Shown here in pieces: positions 44,130 through 56,513 of a DNA stretch of 64,000 nucleotides (position 1 is the first letter of the stretch; each line of letters opens with the position of its first letter). The stretch comes from Zelopaecilomyces penicillatus (lineage: Eukaryota > Ascomycota > Sordariomycetes > Hypocreales > Pseudodiploosporaceae): assembly GCA_005765155.1 (NCBI GenBank), contig VCCP01000005.1, forward strand, positions 1,054,001 through 1,118,000, given 5' to 3'. The notes below the pieces were generated by a model. The model had not been told where the DNA came from and searched no databases. It worked only from the letters and a program-made list of their open reading frames with translations. The translations under genes and the position numbers were made by a program.

Positions 44130-46112
44130 ATGGCCCACAACAATAACATCTGGGCTGTTCCCTTGGCGCTGTCTAATTTCAACATTGTCGTTGCTCTTTT
44201 GGGCGGCTTCATATCGCTGTTTGGGCTGGTGTCGTATCTCCTCAAGGAGAACTACTACCTATCTGAAGCCCGTAGGTTTCATTTTTATTTTTCTGTTTTC
44301 CCCTTATAATTCCCCCCTACCTGCACATCTTATGGCTACACTACGAGTTTTATAGACTTGCCCTCTCTTATTTTTTACTGACATGTATTTCGGTAGTCAT
44401 CTCGCTGGTGGTTGGTGTCGCTTTTGGACCCCATGGAGCCAACTTTATCCGCCCAAGGGACTATGCTGAGTGTGAGCATGCTGGCATGTCGGATGCCGAG
44501 TGCGAGGCAAATCTCAATGGGATGACGCTCAACTTCTCCCGGCTTGTGCTCGGTGTGCAGCTTGTGCTTGCGGGAGTACAGCTTCCGAGCAAGTATCTCT
44601 GGACGGAGTGGAAGCCCATCCTACTGCTCGTCGGGCCGGGCATGACTTTCATGTGGATTGCTACGAGTCTCTTGGTTTGGGGTCTTGCTGGAACGCCCAG
44701 TTTCCTCCATGCCCTGGCTGTCGGTGCCTGTGTGACGCCGACGGACCCGGTACTGTCGGCTGTGATAGTCAAGGGCAAGTTCGCAGACCACAATATCCCC
44801 CCGGAACTTCAGAACCTCATCGTCGCTGAGTCTGGCGCCAACGATGGTCTTGGCTATCCGTTCCTATTCTTTGCTCTCTACTTAATCAAGTACGTGGGCG
44901 AGGGTGCGACGACAGGCGGCGCTGGCGATGCTATGGGTCTCTGGTTTGCTTTCACATGGGGTTATACTATCCTCCTCAGCATCGTGTACGGCGCCGTGGT
45001 GGGCTGGGTTGCCAAGGAGCTGCTTCACTGGGCCGAAGAGCGCAACTACGTTGACCGCGAAAGCTTTCTCGTCTTTGCGATAGCTTTGGCTCTATTTGTT
45101 CTGGGCACGTGCGGACTCGTTGGGACCGACGACGTCCTCGCGTGCTTCATCGCCGGTAATGCTTTCACGTGGGATGACTGGTTTCGGCTTCAGACAAAGG
45201 ACGACTCGCTGCAGCCAACAATCGACATGCTGCTGAACGTCACCATCTTCTTATGGTACGGTGCTGTCATCCCCTGGGAGCTCTTCAACAACAGCACTGT
45301 TATTCCAATATATCGACTGGTTGCGCTCGGCATACTTGTTTTGCTGCTGCGACGGCTGCCATGGATCTTTGGTCTGCACAGATGGATTCATCAGATTCAG
45401 GAGACTCGTCAAGCTCTGTTTGTTGGCTTCTTCGGTCCTATAGGGGTCTCGGCCGTGTTCTACTTGTTCATCACGCTGGACTTTATCGAAAAGTTTTTGA
45501 GCGACGAGAATGGTGTTCCGAGAAAAGATGTGAAGGATCTAGCCGAAACTGTACGGGTGGTGGTTTGGTTCCTCGCTGTTTGCAGTGTCGTAAGTTGTTG
45601 TCCCCCCTTAATTACTATTTTACCGTTGCTGTCTCATTTCTTATCCCACCGTTTTTGGGGGGCTGTGATATTGCTCTATGTATCTAACTCTTGTATCCAA
45701 TCAGGTCGTCCACGGACTTAGTATTCCGCTTGGAAAACTAGGGTACCTTGCACCGCGGAGGATCAACAGGGTCCTGAGCGAAAGCTTCAGCGTGAATGAA
45801 GATCAGTCGGCCGCCGGCTCGCGGATCCCCATTATCGGCAGATGGTTCTCTGGCTCAAAGGACGACGTCGAGGCTGGATCCGGCGTCCGAGCTGGAGTTT
45901 TGGAAGCAAACTCTCGTGTTGTCGCCGAGGGCTCGCAGCCACGAACAGCGGATGCTTCTTTGGAGACAGCTGACCAGCGTCTTCCTCGTGCTGCTGAGCA
46001 CAGTTCGGACTTGCAACCGAAGGATACTTCTTCGCAAGAAGACGAGGATGCCATGCCTGCCCGCAGACGTGAAATTCGCTTCTACGATGAGCCAGATCCG
46101 AGAAATGTCTAG
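44130..46112 (+). CDS. Plasma-membrane Na+(K+)/H+ antiporter, fungal NHA1/Sod2 type
   Basis: Exons 44130..44271, 44397..45589 and 45705..46112, introns 125 and 115 nt, give 580 residues. The body has about 12-13 membrane segments. Motifs are ISLVVGVAFGPHGANF near the start, TPTDPVLSAVIVKGKFAD and ESGANDGLGYPFLF (the Asn-Asp transport site of the CPA1/NHA family), and FFGPIGVSAVFYLF late in the body. The hydrophilic C-terminal tail (about 125 residues) is Ser/Asp/Arg-rich, much shorter than in yeast Nha1, and ends RRREIRFYDEPDPRNV. Family role: proton-driven export of Na+, Li+ and K+ for salt tolerance and pH control. Ion preference cannot be told from sequence. Confidence 0.93.
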
Positions 46113-49100
46113 AAACGGACAGAAAGGAGGCTGAGTAGGGCAAATGGCGAGATTGTCCACGTGCGAAGACCGGCAATTTGGAATATTCCAAGGGGAGGGA
46201 GGCGAGAGAAAACAATTCCGTTGTCAAACTTTTCTTTTTTTTTCTCGCCCCTGCTAGAAAAGTTTGGTTATGATTTGTCGTTGACGTAGTGAGGGTTGAC
46301 GAAACAGCGTGTTGGTGTTGAGGCAATATGGAGAGACAAGGTTGTCGTGGTTACGCCATCGAGACGTGGCGGGCTTGTCAAGGGGAATGCTGGGCCTGGA
46401 CTGAGGAGGAATTACAAGTTCAGTATTACGTAGTAGGTAGGTAGTAGATAGATTGATTGTGGCTAAGGTAGTTTCTTGGATGAAGGGTGGTTGAATATTC
46501 AAAGTAGCTTATTAAACTAGCCACCCTTGAAGATTGCGGTATGATTAAGTTTTACACGGTGGTAGTAAATGATGTTCATGAACCATGCAATGACACAGAT
46601 GAATATGATAGGGCTGGCTAATCCCAGCGATTCTTCCATGGCAATGTTCCAACTCCGGAGATGTGCAGCCCGTATTGTTATCTGTTTTCGCCTTGTTTCA
46701 ATAGTTATGAGATGGGAAGAAAAGTATTCGGAAGGGTGTTGTTATTGTGGCTTTTTGCTCTAGCGATAGCAAAGAGCCAAGGAACTACTCGGGCCGACGT
46801 TGGCTTGGTTGGCTGTAGACAGACAACACAACCGACAACAGAGGAGCGATGTTGATAAGGAACGCCATGGGAGGCGCCATGGCGCATAACCTGCGGGGAT
46901 TCCGCAAGGCTTTTCAGATCATTTTCTTCGATTTCGATGTCTTTATGCCAGGGACGCACACAAATGCACACAATCATGGTGGCATACTACTATAGAGCAC
47001 TAATAAAAGCTGTAGCCTTGCTATCGCGTTCAGGTGCAGACCACACCTATTGGATGGCTGTGTGTGCTCCGTCTTATTACTTTATTCACCATCTTTTATT
47101 AACGTGGCAGATTCGCTAGAAATAACTTTTTGTGCACAGAATGGAACGATTGCCATGCATGGGTAGCATTCTTTAGAGCGATAGATCCCTGAATGGGGAT
47201 GCCACACTGCGGCTGATTGATTGGCCCCGATGAGACCACCCTCTCTTCCATGACGATTGAGGGGTGGTTGCGGTGGGACTCGGTCAATGTTCTTCTAGCA
47301 CGGATAACCCAGCAATGAAGTGGTGTTGTTTTTTATAGAAAAAAATAAATAAACGGCCCTACCCATGTGCAGGGATTGCAGGTACGAGGCGTTCGAGTTG
47401 GCTGTCAAAGGCCGGTTGGTTTATCACATTCGAATGCCTGGGGAGAATATTGCCCATGGTTCGGAAGGTATCTTTTGACCCAATCTCCAACGGGGATTGC
47501 GTTGATGAAACAGAACAGGAAAATTCGAGAGAAGCAGCGCACGCTAAAAAAGGCCGGACCAATGATGGCGAGGTTGTTGAGGCAAAATGATGCAGCGCTA
47601 CTGTAATGGACGGATAAGGCATGTAATAATGGCTCTCACACCACCAGCGGGCGGCGGCGCAGTGTGTGTGTGTGTGTGCTGTGTTGTGTTTGTGTGTGTA
47701 ACGGTCATATTCCAGGCTGGCCATGTTTGTTATCCATCTTGTGTTGCATCCTGCGTTGCATGTTGTGTTGCATGTCTTGCTACATGCTTTGCTGCATGCT
47801 TTGCTGCTGCTGCTGCTGCTGCTTGATGTACGCAAAGGTCACACGCAAAGTGCATGCGAGGGGAAGCGAAGAGGAATGAATGCCCTCATTTTGGCCATAA
47901 CCTGACATTACAAGCTCCTAGACTGTCGATAATCCGTTCATTAAGTAATAATGAGGGGGGATGCTCGTGAGACTCGTCATCCAACGTGCGACTCGTTCAC
48001 AATGCCAACAGCTGATGGGAGGATAATATTCCCACAGACACAAACTACAGAAACGGAGGAGAACCCCGCCACACAAGAAGCCTGGACCCACCAGGGCGTC
48101 AGAACCCCAACCCAGCAAAACCACGCAGTGGCTTAGCAGGGCGCTATCAACGTGCCTAGCACTCAGTAATACGTGGTTAGTACTAGTAGTGCCTGGTTGT
48201 GGACACTTATCCACTGTGCATGGCCGTGTACAGTTGATGTACCCTCCACTAACCTAACAAACCATCGAGTTGAAGACATCTGTATCTAATCTTTGAGCAA
48301 CGGATGAACCCGGTCGCGTCGTCCATACCTACCGATCCATGCGGTGTTTTTCTTGGGAATTGAGTTGGACACAGCAACTCACACACACACACACACTGGC
48401 CATCTTCCCAGCCTATTCTCGGGTCTCGGATGCCGCTCGCACGCAATGGCCAGGGCTGGGCGTTATGGTGAAGGTTTGGCCAGGACCACACGCGGCCAAT
48501 GGAGGAAAAGAGGCGACACATGGAAAAGATAGATGTGAAAAAAAAATTCCTCCATCGCCCAGCAAAGCCGCCCTCGCACGAAAAACAAAAGCCAAAAGCT
48601 AGACACCAACAACTTGTTTCCGCCCGTTGGAGGGCACCTTGTCAAATAAAGTACAGGACAAAAAAGTGCGGTTGAACTCTGGCGAGCACCGAAAGGGTTC
48701 GAGAACCTGACGTAAATTTGGAGGTAACAGTACATTGGCGCAGAATGGACCCCTCGTCCGTGCTGCTCGAGGTACAAATGAGATACTGAACTTGCCCCTA
48801 ATCAGGTCAGGTACAGAGCATTACCTGTTCTGGTTGCTCCTATACACCTACTGTACTCCGTACCGCTGTAGCAGTCAGCAACGGTAGGCAAGGTTACCCA
48901 GGCCCTAGCCCACTGAACCCAGCCTCGTGGCCCTTGGCCAGTGCTTCAACCCTGCTACTGGCCAACCAGCGTACCTGAAAACAACCCACTGGGTGACGGC
49001 TCCAAAGGCCCCTACTCCGGCGGGAGAGAACCCTTTTGCTTCCGGCACTGTGCAGCCTCGACCCTCCTGCGCTGCAAGTTTGCGCTGCACCGTGTCTCAC

Positions 49101-50390
49101 TCCACAGCGCAAACAACGCCGGCCCGCACTGTCTGTCCGATACCGCGGCATCGGCCCCCCCTGTCTCCCCGTTGTCCGTTCGCTCAACCTCTTGGGCCAG
49201 TTGGCAGTTCGCGCATGACGATTACCTTCCTAGGCCGCTTCTCTTGGAGCTAAAACAGACCTAGGGCGAGAGTGGAGTGTGTGTCGAGAACAGGACAGCT
49301 TGGGTAATTGTACACGCAGTAATGATTAGCACAGGTAAGGTATGGCGGAGAGACTTGGTACAGGTACAGGAACCCCGTGCCGTCGAGGGCAGACCAGTCA
49401 GAAAGGCCGGAAGCGCAGCAGTGCTGGTCCCTGATTGACTCCTGGTGGCAGTACCTGTACAAGCCTAGGCACCCTCTCACTGCTGCCAAGCCCTGCATTA
49501 TAGGCACTAACATGACTTATCGCCTACCAGCACTCTTCCTAACTGTGCCCGTACCTGTACACTGCAGGTGCCCACCGCCTAGTGCTTGTAGTGGCTCGAA
49601 GAGGACAGAAGCATCCGTCAACCACCTCCACACACGTCCTCCCTCTCGCCTCCAGTGCGTGAGTGCGCCAGCCCAGCCAGCCAACCATTCATCCAGCGGT
49701 TTCGCGCACCACCAGCAACATCCCATCATCCTTTCCCTCTCATTACAAAGTCCTTGGAGAAGACGATTTCCGACCGATTCGATTTTTACACATCGACTGA
49801 CATCGCCATCGCGACGACTCCGGCATAAAACACCTGCCGATACCTCGACGCTCACGTTCCTTTTGTTAGGCCGCCACCCGACACATTACAGTGGGGGCGC
49901 TTGACCGACGGTCTTCCGACCTGATTGAAGTGACGGACGGGCTTTGGTTTCGCGTGCTTGACGGCAAATCTAGCTTTTCGACATCTCTCTGGCCCTCTTC
50001 TCTGGTGACCGAACCCTGCTGTGCCCCCTTTGTCGGCATCGCACATTGCTCTTTGCTCTTTGCCCATTCCATTGCCCGAGACGAAAGAGATTCCATATGG
50101 ACTCTTAGCATTTGCACCACAACCACCGCCGCTGTAACTCTGTGCTGCTGCAGGCCAACACGGCCCCTGCCGATACAACGACCACGCTACTACGGGACTC
50201 CCCTACAAGACAGACGCTGCTCGCACACAAACAACCAAGTCACCCCCCCCCCCCACCGCACCCAACAAAGCCTCGCTGGCGGATCAGGAGCGACACTCAC
50301 AACCCGCAACCTCCGCAACGCCCACGACTGGCGAACAACCGTCTCGACCGACCCGCGTAAGGCGGACGCGCTCTGATTGACCGGCTGGCG
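46113..50390. other. Long intergenic region upstream of the Mga2-like gene
   Basis: 4.28 kb. It contains short AT-rich parts near 46430-46560, the simple repeats at 47660-47824, and from about 48780 to 50390 many GTACCTGTAC-like and CT-rich stretches next to the Mga2-like ATG, probably promoter and long leader. Frames of 100-175 codons at 48900-50380 are Pro/Ser/Thr-rich and overlap on several frames, as expected of biased composition. No supported gene. Confidence 0.5.
47741..47824. repeat. Imperfect TTGCAT/TTGCTGCATG minisatellite ending in (CTG)n
   Basis: About 80 bp of degenerate copies around the core TTGCAT or TTGCTGCATG, running into about six CTG units (47804-47822). A (GT)n stretch sits just upstream at 47661-47698. 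On the minus strand it reads as Ser-run and Lys/Asn-Thr-Cys repeats, which I take as non-coding. Confidence 0.85.
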
Positions 50391-53300
50391 ATGACATCGG
50401 CTGCAGGTACAGGCGCTGCCGGCCCGCTCATAGCAGGAGCATCAATGTCCACTGGCGAATTCCACGATTTTTCCGACGATGAGCTCGCCGCCTCCAACCT
50501 TTTTGACTTCTCCAACAGCCCAGACACGTTGCAGAGCCTGGACTCGATAGGCAACAGCGACCAAAAGTCTTTTTTAAACCCTCAGGAACTGACTTCCGGC
50601 CCTTTTCCCGACTCGCCCAACGGCTCCTACCAAGATTCGTCATCCGAGTCGGCGTCTTCCACCAAGAGAGCTGGAAGTTCCGCCTCGGCAAAAACGCCCG
50701 CCACCGCCGAGGATATGCACATGGACGACGGGGGGAATGATATCAAAATGGACTGGGAAAACCACAACTTTGGAACCTTTGATGATGATGATGCATTCAC
50801 TTTCGGTCGTGAGCCTGATTCCTCGGTTATAGATGGTATTTATGGTTTCGGTGAGCAGGATGACGCCTTCATGGACCGTTCCTTTGACTTTGAGAGCGCC
50901 TCAAGCAGTCCGGACGCGCCGTCGGCCGTCCAGACCAGCGTTGCATCACCTGCCATGCCTACTATCAACACGCAGAGCCTCAAGAAGCAAGATTCGTTAT
51001 CAAAACCAAAGGCCCCCAGCCACAAGAAAAGGGGATCGGTACGTGTTACTTCTCAGCACGAAACATTTTGTGGTGCCACTAACCGACGAAACTTGATTGT
51101 TTTGCAGCAAATGTCCATGTCTTCATCGACGGCTGGACAGAAACGGGAAGCATCCCGCGAACTGTCACCCATGTCAACAATGGTTGCCAGTCACGACTCC
51201 TCTCCCGCCGCGGCTTTATTCAGCACTCCATCTCCCCACAACGCCCCAGATTGGTCAAGCATTATGAATGGCGCTGCCATGTGGCCCAACAAACTCAACA
51301 TTAGCTCTCCCACAGCACCAGAGGCATTGCCAACGCCTACTAATTTTGGAAGGCAGCATATGACCCACCCGATCTCTCTAACTCAGCAAATGCCCCTCTT
51401 CAATCCGCCTACATACAACTTTACGGGTGGTTATGAATTGAGAATTCTACCGACTCCCCTCAAGTCTCGGGTTGAGACTCAGATTCCAATCAAGATGGCC
51501 CTGAATCCGTTACCGCCCGGGGTGACCAAACTACATCTTCCTCCACACACAATTTCCAAGCCCAAGCTCCTGGCAAGGCCGGCCCCCGAGAGATCTCCCG
51601 ATACACTGGAACTGTTTGTATCGCTCGTCTGCACAAGCGCAATGGATCAACCGGAAGCCAAGCAGAGGGCATTGGAGAGAGCCGCAAGCGTCCCCCAACG
51701 ATATTTGCCCGACCTAGATGATGAGGAGAACTCGCCCCAGAATGGTGGCGATGTTCGGATCTGTGCGGGTTGCATCACTAGAGAACGGAAGAGGGCTGCG
51801 AGGAAGAAGGTCAAGAAGCCAGATGAAGAGAAGGTATGGAGCCAGGATGAGGAACGTCGGGTGGTTGTCTTCAACACTCAAGAAGTCAAGGAATGGCAGC
51901 CCATTAGTGGAGTAATGGACCCAAGCGGGCGGCCAGAACCTGTTGGGCGCACTCGCGCGATGCAGATTGATGCACCCATGCGAATCGCCTGTTATTGCCG
52001 ACACCACAACGAAAAGATGGGCTTCAACGTCATCTTCACCATCAAGGACTATCAAGATCGAGTCATTGCACAAGCCATGTCAAACCCAATTATGATTACA
52101 GATGATCATAAAACACATCCAATGGCGCAGCTGACGGCACCACCTGCAATGTCAGAGGCCGTCACGAGCTCGACAGTGCCAATGCTATGTCAACCACCGC
52201 TAATGGATATGAGCAACCTTATCCCTGCTGTACCAAGCGGTGCTTTTAGCTTCTCCCAATCTACTCCAGATCTAAGCTCTATGCCCCACAGCACTGGACA
52301 GTCCCCGTTTAATATCACCTCATCCGGGAAGACGACTCCAGTCATGGGCTCGGCGGTGCCACCAGGACGACCTCTATCAAGGCCCCCCTCACCCTGTCAA
52401 GGTGGCCCAGCTAAGAAGAGAAAATCGAGCGCATCTAGAGTACCAAATGGGTTGGCAATGACGAGATTGGATACATCGCCTGTAGCAAGCTCACATACAG
52501 CCGCTGGGGCGCATGTCGCCGCCGTAACATCACCCTTCTCGCCCAATACCAATCCTGCCAACCCATTCGCACAACCCGAGCAGCTGTTCGGTCAACCCAA
52601 CTGTCAATTGCCCTTTGCCAATGGTCCTCCGACACCAAATAGCAACGATCAGACGCCCTTCTTTGGGAATAATCGCTCAGCAAGCATGGACAACTTGACC
52701 ATGGCCCATCTATACTCCGCTCCTACGTCCAACCATCCTAGCCGGGCACCGAGCCCCAATGGCCTGCGCAATAACATCAACGGGGTGCCTCAAAATCAAT
52801 TCGCACAAGCGCTTGCTGGCAGCCTCTACTCCTCCTTGCCCCTTAGTGTGGGTCAAGCAAGCCAAACACGAGCCCCGCCGATCATCCACAAAATCATTCC
52901 CAATGAAGGGCCAAAGATTGGAGGAATCGAAGTGACAGTTCTTGGTGCCTCATTCTTTCAGGGTCTTGAGGTTTGGTTTGGCGAAAACAAAGCAACAACA
53001 ACTACTTATTGGGGTGATTCCTCGCTGGTTTGTTTGCTGCCACCATCAGCTGTCGCCGGTCCTGTTGGTGTGACGTTCAAGCACCAAGGCATGCAAGCAA
53101 CGCAGAGCTTTGGGATGGGAAAGCAACCACCAGTTTTCAAGTACATTGATGATAATGAAGACAAGCTCATCCGGACAGCATTGTCTGTTCTGGGCCACAA
53201 GATGTCTGGACAGATGGTTGATGTCAGCGATCTTGCTCGACGCATTTTGAATGATGGGAACTCGGGTTGGTCCAACGGATCCTCTGCTGGACAGTCATCT

Positions 53301-54875
53301 GGGGGTGGTGGTGGTGGTAGCTCTGTTGGCGGCGGTTCGGTATTCAATCGTGGATCATCATCAAATGAGCATTTAGAGTCTCAACTTCTCAAATGCCTAG
53401 ACCTGATTGATCTCGACAACAGCAGCCATCGGACACGCCTAGACATGAAGCGCTCTACTGGTCATACTATGCTGCATTTAGCTTGCTCTCTTGGCTACCA
53501 CCGCTTTGTTGCCGCCCTACTTGCTCGTGGAGCGAACCCTGATGTCCGTGATAATGGAGGGTTCACCCCTTTACACATGGCATCAATTCATAACCACCCA
53601 GAAATCGTGCGCAGACTGATGCTCACTGGAGCTGATCCCACAATAAGGAGTCTGTCCAGCCTCACTGCCGCCGATGTGGCTCAGTCACGAGCGGTGCTGC
53701 GCACAATCCGCAGCTCTCGACGCCATGCACGGTCTCGCAGTGGTGGCTCGCTGCACAGTCGTACAAGCAGCGCCACCTCCATGCGCTCAATGTGGGAGCC
53801 ACTTACAAAGGCTCATACACACGAAGAACCAATGTCAGTAGACTCAAGCGAAGAAAGCCTTGAATATACGTCTGGCGATCTCGATGATGAGGATCCGGAT
53901 GAGGATACCTATCTGAGTATGAGACGCTCAAGTACTATACGGCCGGACATGATCTCGCCTGATGGAGCTCCAGAAGACCCAGCAGCCCTAGAAACAACAA
54001 CACCCTTGGGGGGTGCACTGAAGGATCAGGTACAACAACAAATCCAGCAATTCCAGCAGTCCATGGCTCTACACTTCCAAAACCTTGCACATCTACCTCA
54101 GATTCCTCAAATGCCTCAGATGCCACAGATGCCCACTTTCTCGGGAATGCCTATGTTACCCGATTACCAGGCCTATCTCCCACAAGCTCAGTTCATGAGG
54201 AGAGTACAACAAATGATGCCAAGTATGACCGGAAGTAGGCCTACATCTTCGGGCGAAAACAACCCAAAAATGGATAGTCGTTGGTGGGATCTCTCCTCAT
54301 ACATGAACACGGCTGCAGTCCCACCACCTGCATATGATGAAATCTTCCCACAAGAAGATATGGACTTGAAGCAGCAATCCGCGGCTCGGGCTGCTGTCGA
54401 TGCCGAGGCTGATTTGAAATGCTCGACAATATATAATGAAGTATCGACTTCCACTTCGAGTAATGTTGCTGTCTTAGCTGCATCTGTATCTTCATCTACC
54501 GAAATCAAGAAGCCTATACCCAGCATTCTCAAAATTGGGCGAAAGAACGCCATCACAAAGGAGCAGCAGGAAAACTTTCTTCGGGCACGAGAGGAAAAGT
54601 TGACTGGGTTAAGTAGCGATCGAAACCTGTTCTTCGTATGGGTATGTTTAAGTCCCCACCACGCAATACCTCATTATGTCTCCCCTTTACTAACAATAAT
54701 CGCTTAGATTCCGCTGCTCTTTGTCATGATTTGCGCCATGCTATACAGTCAATATCCGTCGCTTTTCCCTTTTATTTGGACCTCAGTGCGGACAGTTGTC
54801 CAGGTTACACAGGTCCAAGCTTCGCGATTAATGGGAAACTTACCGGATCGGGTCATCGAGGCTCAAAATGCATGA
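50391..54875 (+). CDS. mga2: Spt23/Mga2-like ER-anchored transcription factor
   Basis: Exons 50391..51038, 51108..54641 and 54708..54875 give 1449 residues. An acidic Asp/Ser-rich N-terminus is followed by the conserved Spt23/Mga2 region (about 320-555, starting GGYELRILPTPLK), an IPT/TIG domain (about 808-905), two or three ankyrin repeats (about 1000-1070, TMLHLACSLG; TPLHMASIHN) and a PPxY motif (PPAY, about 1289-1292). A C-terminal transmembrane helix lies near 1393-1415 and is completed by exon 3. Family role: in yeast the ER-bound precursor is ubiquitinated by Rsp5, cut by the proteasome and released to drive OLE1 desaturase and hypoxic genes according to membrane saturation. This protein keeps all these parts. 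Intron 1 (69 nt) is free of stops and in frame, so an unspliced reading also stays open. Confidence 0.93.
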
Positions 54876-56513
54876 GATAATGACATTTATTGGCATCATC
54901 ACCTTTCACTTCTAGGAATGCGGCGCTTCAAGGCATTGGTTTATTTTGGGTCTATATCTTTCTTTTATCTCTCCCTACATGTCTATGTGTCTTAAAGAGA
55001 GCGGCTTCTCGAGTTTCTGTACTTTTCGATTTTTGTCCCTTGCTCTTTTTTGTCATTTTCACGCAGAAATGTCTGGGGTTTGGACAAATGGACTTGTTAA
55101 AAACTGACAGGCGAGGTTGGGGAATTGCTTTATTTATGGAAGGGTAAACTTTAGATGGGCAGGGTCCAGGGGATGGACGGGGTGAAGAACGCTGGCAAGC
55201 GAGACGAAATGGAGGAGGGGGGAGCCTTGAACATTAGCTTCAAGAGCTACTTCAGCGCTATAATTGATTAGTCTGCAGACATGATTTCGTTAAAACAGCG
55301 AAGGGATTATGCTAAGTAATAGGCTACAGTTTATGAAAGGCAAGATTTGCCTCGTCGACATATTTGTTATTTCCTTTTTTTTTTGGGTTCTCAAGACAAG
55401 AGGTGATGATGGTAGGGAAACAAGGAGTGACTAGTGAAAGATGTGTACGTTATTAAACCAATCGACGCACATAAGATGTCTTTTCAACGACGAAGTGATG
55501 CTTATGACTGTAAATGTGTGACAAGTGAATTTGACTTGTCACTGTTCAGCATGAATCACATCAGGGTGAAGTGTCTGTAGCTGGTGAGTTTTGTTTACTT
55601 GTTGACGAAAATATGATATTCAAGGCACGTAAAGAGTCTTTTACTCATGTATAATTCAAAAGCACGCAAATCCATACAAATCGTGTCCCTAACATTAAAC
55701 CCAACAGTCAGCCACCCACCCACCACCACCCATCCCCCTTTCCAAATAGTCACCCTTCTTTAGCGTTGACAAAAAGGGGGGTTCTCATGCCACATTTATA
55801 TATTTCTCGTTTCCGTCATCATATACAGGCGCCCCCTATTTCCTTGCCAGTGTCATTGGGAAAAAGAGAAATAACAACGAAGAAAAAGAGCAAAAGAAGA
55901 AAAAAGAGTTTCATGAATTGAAAAAAAACACCGGTTCGTGAATCGTAGTCGCGTGAGAAAAAGAGGACTGAATAAAGGCTGTTGACATGCACGCTGCCCC
56001 GTCTTTTTCTCCTTGAAGCTGGAGGGGTTGTTGAACTACCACAAAACACGCTTTCCAAATATATGTAGCTGTGAAGAAGAAGAAGAAGAAGAAGAAGAAG
56101 AGAAGAAAAAGAAGGGGAAAGATGGCAACGATGAAGAAGAATGCAAACATTCACCAGAATGCATAACATCAAAACACACAAAAGGCAGTCCTTGCTGTGA
56201 CATGTTCCATCCATTCATTTCCGGCGTAAATTTCAAAAAAGGCAAATTGCAGATTCGTAATATTCGTGATCATGACGGGGGGATGCTGGTGAAAATACCG
56301 CCCAGTGCTCGTACGTGACGTGAGTCTGAGAGGGGAAAACAAATATCCTCCGTGAGATGTGAATCTCAAACATGAGCAGATCCGTCGCTCTGGGATATGA
56401 AATGAAAGTCAGCCATCGCGGCAGTTTCTTAACTCTCTCAACAAAAAGGGAGGAAACCACCCAAAATGAAGAAAGAAAAACGCCAAGAACCGATGAGCAC
56501 AGCAAAACAATCA
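54876..56513. other. Convergent 3' region of the Mga2-like gene and the 429-residue gene
   Basis: 1.64 kb, AT-rich, no gene. It contains a T-run near 55376-55385 and a GAA repeat at 56073-56102. Frames rich in Phe/Leu or Glu/Lys are products of these repeats. Confidence 0.55.
56073..56102. repeat. (GAA)n trinucleotide repeat
   Basis: About nine GAA units in the convergent 3' region, followed by further A/G-rich sequence. Confidence 0.9.

Noticed and set aside
47359..47835. 158-codon minus-strand frame with Ser- and Cys-repeats
   Set aside because: The N-terminal pattern is produced by the CTG and TTGCAT repeats and the rest has no domain.
48680..48715. GGTTCGAGAACC element resembling a tRNA T-arm
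   Set aside because: It is a self-complementary sequence without matching acceptor, D or anticodon stems.
48900..50380. Several overlapping 100-175-codon frames upstream of the Mga2-like gene
   Set aside because: They overlap in more than one frame and strand, are Pro/Ser/Thr-rich from CT-rich DNA, and show no domain or splice chain.
55819..56318. Phe/Leu-rich and Glu/Lys-rich frames around 55.8-56.3 kb
   Set aside because: Direct products of GAA and A/T runs in a convergent 3' region.
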